The notes under the pieces are model-generated. The model worked only from the letters and a program-made list of their open reading frames with translations. It did no database searches and was not told the origin of the DNA. DNA of 64,000 nucleotides, taken from contig NC_079895.1 of the NCBI RefSeq assembly GCF_024868665.1, forward strand, positions 22,987,011 to 23,051,010, read 5' to 3'. The translations under genes and the position numbers were made by a program. Below, in pieces: positions 56,952 to 64,000 of the stretch. This DNA comes from Triplophysa rosa (Eukaryota; Chordata; Actinopteri; Cypriniformes; Nemacheilidae). Every line of letters starts with the position of its first letter. The stretch's first letter is position 1.

Positions 56952-58640
56952 TATTTTTGACAGTACACCTTTATCAATAACTACTGTGATAAAATTTACG
57001 ATAAAACACTCGACATTTTCACTAAAATGCATTAAAATGTGAATAGACATTAAAATTGGTTGATAATAATAGATTGTATTGGTTTTACCACATCTGCCGT
57101 TGATCGGAAGCTATTTAACTACAAAAGTACCTGTAACTACAAAAAAGTACCTTCAGGTGAGTATAGTCTTATAAATGTATTAATAATCAGTTAATTTATG
57201 ATTACTTTAGTACTTGATCCTTTTCAAATTGATCTCACATAAATTCGTAACTATTTTAAGGGGTGGCTAATTTGTACGAATCAAACAAAAACGTGTGATT
57301 TTTACAGAAAAGCAACACTGAAGCCCCTCCTCTAACCCCACCACTAAACCCAACGCACCGGCGTAAAAAGCAAATCGTACAAAAACATACAAATAAGGTT
57401 GTGCGAATTAGTTACCTCGTAAAACATTACGAATTCCTGTGAGATTGTGTCGTCCTTTTAGATAACTGAAACGCTTCGCGCTATATATTGTTTTATTGTG
57501 ATATTCTATTGTAGGGGTTGGCGGAATGACCCAAAATCTATTTCACAGTTTGAGTAATTTTATTTCATGGTAACAATATATGTTCTGGCAACAATCTCCC
57601 ATTCTAATTCTATATCTTATACCTCACTTTCTTAAGATTTATTTTATTTATTTATTACAGTTCATTTAAATGCTCACCATAGTTAAAATGTATGCAAGTT
57701 ATGAAAATATACTAAAGATATCAAATTAAGTTCTGATAATCAGATTTATTATTTATTTATATTTATCTTCTGGCTATATCATATGTATACAGGAAGATAG
57801 ACAACATGTATAACGATGAAGTATGAATATATGCACAAACAATAAGAGTACAGTATATGACTGGTATTATAAACTGGTGTTCATGGGGTCTGTACTGTAG
57901 GTCTTCTTCATCGCTCTTCACTCTCTTTTAGATGCGCACTTCATGTGTTGCGACTCTCTGTCTTTAGGTTTGTTTATTCTCGCGCTTGTCTTTGTACTGC
58001 GAGTCTCTGGTGACTCCACACTCGTCTCCCAAAACGTGGGTTAGCGACGCATCACGTCAAAGCGCTCACGCGGCGAGCATCATCACGCATTTCAACGGAA
58101 GTTTCGCCTCGGCTCACACAAAGTTAAACTTTATTAAAACTATTGACAGCATTACAAAGCGATCTGACTTCTGAAATAATTGAGAATTAGCTTTTTTTTG
58201 CACGGCACACGCAGATCCCTGCACCCCTTAACCACGCCTACTTATTAACATTTTGGGATATACACGGAATAGAAAAATCTCTCATGGATGACATTTTATT
58301 CCGCAGTATCAAGAGCTCTTTAACTTAGTTGTGATCTTTTCAATGTGCTCAGCCTCTAAAATTGACTAGACATGTTCACCAGCACGTATTTATGAAAAGA
58401 ACATTACTAGCAAGAAGCAAATTAAAAAGAAATCAAGAGTTCAGACACATGTAATTACAGATCCTTTTTTCTCTGATGGTGGGCCAAGATGGTAGTAGTC
58501 TTAAGGAGACGTGAACTTGTATCTCAAGCCTATTCCCAAGCAATATCACCCAGGAAATGAAGTTACTGTGACAAAAATCTAGCCCATTCCTGTACCACAG
58601 AGAAATACACAGGTTGCTCCAGGGGGACAGTTCATATAAA
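56952..58640. other. unassigned stretch with probable old repeats
   Basis: 57230-57440 has inverted motifs AATTCGTAACTATTTTAAGG / TAGTTACCTCGTAAAACATTACGAATT around a GC-richer core and may be an old MITE. No exon recognised. Confidence 0.4.
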
Positions 58641-58950
58641 TGAGCATACTGTATGTCACATTGGATGACAAGATCAGCGGATTCTGTAGAGGTCTTTAAG
58701 AATCGGCTAAAAACACATCTCTTCCGTCAACATCTGACCCAACATCTGACCCATTAGTACAGTCTTCTACTTCTTTTCTACTTCCCCCCAAATTTTTTTT
58801 TAGCTTTGTATACTACGATAGGCTGACTGAGACCAGTTGTACTGCACCTATTCATTGTTGTTATTTTGTAGCACAAATTGCTTCTACTGTTTTCCCCTAC
58901 TTTGTACGTCGCTAAGGATAAAAGCGTCTGCTAAATGACTAAATGACAAA
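58640..58950 (+). repeat. 3' end of an L2-type LINE
   Basis: 58683-58739 encodes SVEVFKNRLKTHLFRQHLT, matching the C-terminal end of fish L2-like reverse transcriptases. The 3' UTR then ends in GCTAAGGATAAAAGCGTCTG CTAAATGACTAAATG. A shorter piece of the same tail (GGATAAAAGGGTCCGCTAAA) is at 6231-6260. The copy is heavily 5'-truncated. Confidence 0.8.
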
Positions 58951-59475
58951 GAAATAAATAGTATTGGTATTTTAAAAAAGGAATGGCCATTTCAGGGTTC
59001 CTACACATTTTCCATTTTGAAATTCTATATTTTCCAGACTCAAACATATAGACTTCTCAGAAGATTTTTCAGACCACATTTAACATCTGAAAAAAGTTGT
59101 TTTAAAAATCAAACCGTTCACATGTATATTATTATTATATTTTGCCAAATAATCAGTGGACTGTTGTAGCTATACCTCATACAAATTAATGAACACCAAA
59201 CCAAGACATGCTCAATGCACAACCTTTTATTGGAATTTAGTGCAATGTTAATAATTTGTCAAGTTAAATAACTGTAAACCTTCAACCCACAGCAACAGAA
59301 GGATTGGTGAAATACTGTATAATTCATTAATGGTCATGAAAAGAGAATTAAAGTCCATTAACTTGGCTTCTTTCAAAATTTGACGATGTTCAATCCAGGC
59401 CATACGCAGGATTTTAGAAGTACCTAGGTCCAAAAACAAGCTTGTCCCAGACAAAAAATTATATAGTTTCTTGAG

Positions 59476-60260
59476 TAGGACTGTGCAAAAATATCGATCC
59501 ATGTAACTATCGCATTATATTTTTATTCAATCGTGTATCGATAGTGATTCCTCTACTATCAATATATATTTTTTAAAATCATGTCATATACAGTACATAC
59601 GGCCAAAAGTAAGTGGAAGCGAGCATGGCTAAAAATATAAGAACGCTTGGAGCTCTCAGAGCTGATGTGTGGGTGTGCTTTGGTTTTCAAAATAAGTAAT
59701 GAAGTAATGAGTTTAATAAAATAATGCTGTTTGTATTCTTCGCAAGTCATGACACAAGTCACTTGGCTACTGCAGTGCATTAGACAAAAAGTTTATTAAG
59801 AAAAGTAACAATGGCATTTATTGTGCTTTCACGGATGTGACACCAGCGCATTTACAGCACTGATGAAGCAGGGGTTTTATACTGCCCATGTTCAGTGTTT
59901 TAACTGTAATGCACCACAACAGCCAAGTGACTTGCGTGAGCCACCTATTCCCCTGTGCTACCCACTTGAGGGGCGCAATCCACAGTTTGAGAACCCAAAC
60001 CTCTGATCTAAAGGTCCATGCATCACACATCATGGCCACTCTGCAGAGGTAAGGGATGTTTTTACGCTTATCCTAACAGAAAACCCCAGGTGGTGCACAG
60101 CATGTTGTATTTCTAGCTTTACTTTTTACATTTTCTATTTTAAGTATTGCAATATATCGCAAATGTGTATCGTATCGAAATACATAGATGGGTCACGATA
60201 CAATATATTTCTATCGTGATATGTATCGTATCAGGAGGCACTTGCCAGTACACAGCCCTA
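59476..60260. mobile_element. hAT element, sister of 30481-31170 (785 bp)
   Basis: The left end is TAGGACTGTGCAAAAATATC (one change from the sister copy) and the right end is GGAGGCACTTGCCAGTACACAGCCCTA. Duplication TTCTTGAG is at 59468-59475 and 60261-60268. About 95 extra bases relative to its sister lie mostly at 59510-59660. No coding sequence. Confidence 0.94.
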
Positions 60261-60681
60261 TTCTTGAGCTACATACTGTATGTGCATTTTAGAACAATTG
60301 GAGTGCAAATAAGATAAAAAGACAGACATGGTTTTGTTATGTTTATCAGTGACGAATAAACATATGGTCAATTGATATTTTATACAAATATTGCCATATT
60401 GAAATACAATCAATCTTTCAAGAGCATTTGGGTTTGGAATGACAAATGTAAGCGCTATTCCTTTATGTGTAGCTACAGACATGGAAATAAAATTACAAAA
60501 GTTGCAGACACTTGTTTTGAATTAAAAATAGTTAAAATAATATAGAAAGAGAATTAAAAAAACGAGAATTCATTGATGCGTTTGAAATATTTGCAAATAA
60601 TATTGTTTTAATAGGCTAAACACAACATATAAACTCACCTGAGTCAAAGCCATGCGATTTAGGATGAACTGATGAAGGTCT

Positions 60682-60905
60682 GGGGCCTCATGTATCAATG
60701 CTGCGTACGCACAAAAACGTTGCATACGCCAGCTTTCACGCTCACGGTCGGATGTACTAACAGTGAAATTAACATGAGAATGTGCGTTCCTCCATGACAA
60801 CTTCATGTCAGGCATGAGTTTTTTTGTGCGTACGCACATTTACAGCTTTGTCCATACGCAATGTTTTAGTATGGAATCAACGCAAGTCTTTGTACATGAG
60901 GCCCC
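60682..60905. mobile_element. GGGGCCTCATGTA MITE
   Basis: The ends GGGGCCTCATGTATCAATG and TTTGTACATGAGGCCCC are inverted repeats. The interior is mirrored too (TGCGTACGCACAAAAACGTT against TTTTTTGTGCGTACGCACAT). It is inserted in the 58993 element. The superfamily is uncertain (possibly Harbinger-like). Confidence 0.8.
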
Positions 60906-61546
60906 AGGTCATGTTTTTGTCTTGTTTCAACATTTTGTAGTTTGCATTATTGGATATTACAATCGGCCATTTAGTCAGGTTCGTTATTTAAATGTTGACG
61001 GGCATCAAGCACGCTCAAATTGGGAGCGCAAACTCCCCAGCACTCTGGAAAAAGGGAGAAAGCGACGCAGCCAGTGTTTCGCACGTGTTTTTAGATGTGA
61101 CATGTAGACTTCTGCCCGATTAACCGAAAATATATATCACGTGATTTATGCACAACTTCTAAGTGAAGTACGGTAAAATGCTGCTTCATCCGATAGCCAG
61201 AGGGCGCTCTCGTGCAGAAACTCCAAATATGCACTGCAGAAGAAGACCATAACACACGTGGTTCTAGGAAATGCCTAAGGACATGTTTTTATCACTGTTC
61301 CTCAAGCCTCCTCAGGCATTTTTATGATAATAAAGTATATTTATAATGATCATGTTTGACGGGTGTTGCTTTTTTAAATGCACGTTATAAGCGACTCAAA
61401 CTCGCACTGCTTTTAGATCGAGCAGCATTTCCTACTGATCCCAGAGCTGTGCTTCACGGACAAGCTACGCATCAATAAAATAATCGATACCTTGCATAAT
61501 CGCAGCCAGCTCGGTTTCAGCAGGATTTAGTGGTAACCGCAATTAA

Positions 61547-61576
61547 CCGTTCACATGTCTTTTGACATGTGAACGG
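61547..61576. repeat. perfect 13-bp hairpin
   Basis: CCGTTCACATGTC, a 4-base TTTT loop, then GACATGTGAACGG. It lies near the right end of the 58993 element. Confidence 0.95.
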
Positions 61577-62004
61577 CCCCCTAACATTTCTATGATAAAA
61601 CATTAGGCTAGTCAAACAGTAGGGGAGCCCTAACCGCGTAACATCCAATCGCAGCAAACATTTCACCAACAGATTTGGTCTAGCGCCAATCTTTTGGCAG
61701 CGCTCAAAACATGCTCCAAACTTCATAAAAATAAATTTGTTTTCAGAAATTCTTAATTTTATATTTTAGAAAACCGAATAGGGCAATAGTCTGGAAACTC
61801 ATAATTTTCTCCATACTCAATTTTCCATACTAATCCAGACCTAGAAAACAATCAAATAAAAATCCATACTTTTCCAAAACGAGTAGGAACCCTGCCATTT
61901 AAACCATGTGCCATAATGTGCCATGATTTGCTTAGCCCAATTCACTTGCTAACATGATGGCCAACATTAGCTTGCTTAAACAAAAGGTAATGGTATCCCA
62001 GCAT

Positions 62005-62090
62005 AGGTTTATTTAAAACTCAACCATTGGGTTTGTACCTTTTTGGCCCAATAATGGACTGAAAATAACCCAGCATTTTTAGAAAGTTCA
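62005..62090. repeat. AACCCAGC MITE-like terminus
   Basis: AACTCAACCATTGGGTTTGT, TGGCCCAATAATGGACTG, AATAACCCAGCATTTTTAGA: inverted relative of 52281-52420. Confidence 0.55.
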
Positions 62091-62900
62091 TAGATGAGAA
62101 CATGCACAGTTGACTTGTTTCTTTCTTCACTGGTAATCCCACCTACATTACATGTTCTGATGGCTGTTATTAATTATGGCATGTTGGGCAGCATTTTACT
62201 GTTTAAAGACAAATTCACAAAAACATACTGTGACACATGATTAGGACATGTTACAAATAACTAAAAAGTGTGTTGATATACATTAACTTAGGGTTTAAAG
62301 TTTTGTAGCACAGACCAAACAGTTGTAGCACAAGTATAAAATGTCTGTTATATTAGAAAAAGATATACACATAAAAATAATTATTTTTATCACATAGGCA
62401 GGTAACTGACAAAGGACAGTAATGTCACAGTTGGGTAAATTAGGGCCATATAATTTAAGTTCCGAGTTCTTTTTTTTCTGTTTAAATTCCTGATGTAGCT
62501 ACCAAGCTATTTGAAGTGGAAAAGACGCATCAGCAAAATACTTTCAGCTTTAGAGGCACAGTGTAAAAAAGCCAACAAAATCCCTGTTCAAAACGTGCGG
62601 TAATGTCTATTACTCTGCCTGTTCTCCATCCTTCTGAAATGTCCTTGTATTATATAAAAGATTTGGTGTCGTTTAAGGTTAATGAGGTCATCGTTTGATA
62701 ATTACATTTGCCTGATACTCTTTGTTTACATTGGGATGTAATGACTTACGTCTGATTAATTCTTCAAATTACTCAGCAGTGCTAAAGTTCTACTCGCTCT
62801 GACAGCACCACTGGTATTTTCTCTTTTAACTGTGAAAAATGCTGAAAAACATAAAATATGTACGACTTCCCTAATATCAGGTTATAAATATGTACATGTA
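62091..62900. other. unassigned AT-rich stretch
   Basis: No element ends, exon or RNA gene recognised. Confidence 0.35.
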
Positions 62901-64000
62901 CAGTGTTTCCCATAGGATTTTGACAGACTTGTGGCGCTGGTGACGTCACAAACTAATTAGCACATTTGTGACGTCATCACGTCATGTTAGTGTTAGCACT
63001 TTTTTTGACAAGAAAAAGTTGACAAAAGCGCTTTTTTAGTAAAAAAAAGCTTGCAGTGTGTGGTTACAAATAGCAGCCGAACACCATGACTTCGCGCAGG
63101 AAGGCAGCCCAGAGAGACATAGGCAGCGTAACGGAAGTCTATTTCAATTATAAACAAGGAGCGTTTTTGCAATAACTAAATCACATATTTAAAAACTACA
63201 ATACTAATTTCTCGACAGAAATGCAATCAGAAGTTGTTGGAAGTGAAAATTAACTTTCTTTATACAAAACTATCCTCCAACGGGTGCTTCGGCCACCATT
63301 TTATTTTTTCGAGCTTGAGCCTTCTCGACTAATCACGTTCCTCGCATGTTGTTATGGAAATGACAGGTCTCTGTCATTGGTTAGCTGTGAAAAAGGAGCT
63401 TGACATAGGGCATTTTTTTTCAGAAAAGTTTAATTTTTTTCAACCTCAAAAGACGCTCTGAACTGCAGAAAAAGACGCCGGTGCTGGCGTTTTAAAAAGG
63501 CACTCAGGACGTTTTTTGAAAACACGATTTACACTTTTGTATAGTGACTGTTTCACACTCATTGTCCTACCTATATAGACGGTTTCAAAGCAACAACATT
63601 TTACAACAGGATGCCACCAGCAGTCACATTAACCGCTGCTAAAATTCTGATTTATAAACGCAACATCATAGACAAAATCACAATACAGTACATCTACAAT
63701 AAAGATGCTGTTTGCCCTTTCTCGACAATGTGTTGCTGTATTACGAACGCTTCTTTGATTTTAAATGCAAGTGACAGTTAAATAAGAGAGGCCGAGGGCT
63801 TGCGCACACACATGGAGCTCATCGGAAGAGAGAGTGCATGCGAACACGGAAGATGAGGACGCGCATGCGGCCACGCTCCACTCACACCAAACAATTCAGG
63901 AAGGAGACAAGACGGGCAAGCACTTTTTATTCACTAGTTATTTGATTGCAGATACTGTCATTAGCACGGATGGATAAAAAAAATGTGACGCCAAATATAC
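62901..64000. mobile_element. possible hAT-like element running off the right edge
   Basis: CAGTGTTTCCCATAGGATTT at 62901 resembles the left terminus of vertebrate hAT families. The interior (62940-63000 TGACGTCACAAACT / TTTGTGACGTCATCACGTCA, 63470-63520 GACGCCGGTGCTGGCG) is not coding. The right end is not in the window. Confidence 0.4.

Larger units (their letters stand above)
58993..61894. mobile_element. CAGGGTTCCTAC element, 2.9 kb, with 6-bp target duplication
   Basis: The left end is CAGGGTTCCTACACATTTTC and the right end is TACTTTTCCAAAACGAGTAGGAACCCTG. The flanking CCATTT is at 58987-58992 and 61895-61900. Sub-terminal TCCATTTTGAAATTCTATAT / TCCATACT motifs are mirrored. It carries the hAT at 59476-60260 and a MITE at 60682-60905. 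Its termini and 6-bp duplication are like those of 13868-14917. No intact transposase was found. Confidence 0.85.

Noticed and set aside
52281..62090. One 9.8-kb element bounded by the two AACCCA repeats
   Set aside because: The termini match only loosely and the flanks show no target duplication.

Overview
The window is vertebrate nuclear DNA from a teleost, most likely a cyprinid (zebrafish/carp/goldfish relatives). This rests on spliced exons of an ST6GAL2 sialyltransferase orthologue whose stem region resembles the zebrafish protein, on DANA/V-SINE-type retroposons, and on a very dense load of hAT DNA transposons and fish MITEs. No prokaryotic or organellar features are present.

The only host gene I can support is st6gal2 on the minus strand. 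Four coding exons are readable: 12459-11496 (start codon at 12390, membrane anchor, stem and first half of the sialyl L-motif), 6078-5981 (second half of the L-motif), 4481-4380 and 2045-1871. Their phases agree (1, 0, 0, 1), all have AG/GT borders, and together they encode about 423 residues. The last exon or exons, with the S-motif, motif III and VS motif, lie off the left edge. A 56-bp putative noncoding 5' exon is at 19566-19511.

Almost everything else is transposable-element material, and for many elements both ends and the target-site duplication (TSD) can be read. hAT-type elements with 8-bp TSDs are at 2121-2404, 15394-16667, 20117-23110, 29011-30002, 30011-33538, 30481-31170, 31806-32864, 37647-38490, 43420-48331, 45133-45844, 50604-50893, 56291-56943 and 59476-60260. 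Elements with CAGGGTTC termini and 6-bp TSDs are at 13868-14917 and 58993-61894. Several form nested stacks: 43420-48331 holds at least five younger insertions, and 30011-33538 holds two. Protein-coding relics are an N-terminal hAT transposase fragment (14520-13921), a hAT dimerisation-domain fragment (about 24982-25092), two THAP-domain relics (26871-26310 and 53336-53202), two well-spliced exons resembling the P2RX7 C-terminal-domain family (25959-26240), and a decayed multi-exon gene copy resembling fish SAMD3-like repeats (53700-55166).

The most unusual object is a 2.15-kb fold-back element (20274-22428) inside a 3-kb hAT. It has an 18-bp perfect terminal repeat, a 6-bp TSD, about 0.65-kb mirrored arms, and the same unrecognised open reading frame in both arms in opposite orientation. 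Stretches without a named feature (for example 23119-24600, 33547-35200, 39450-40900, 49040-50590, 55170-56280, 62090-62900) show no convincing exon. They may hold distal regulatory DNA, but the sequence alone does not prove this.
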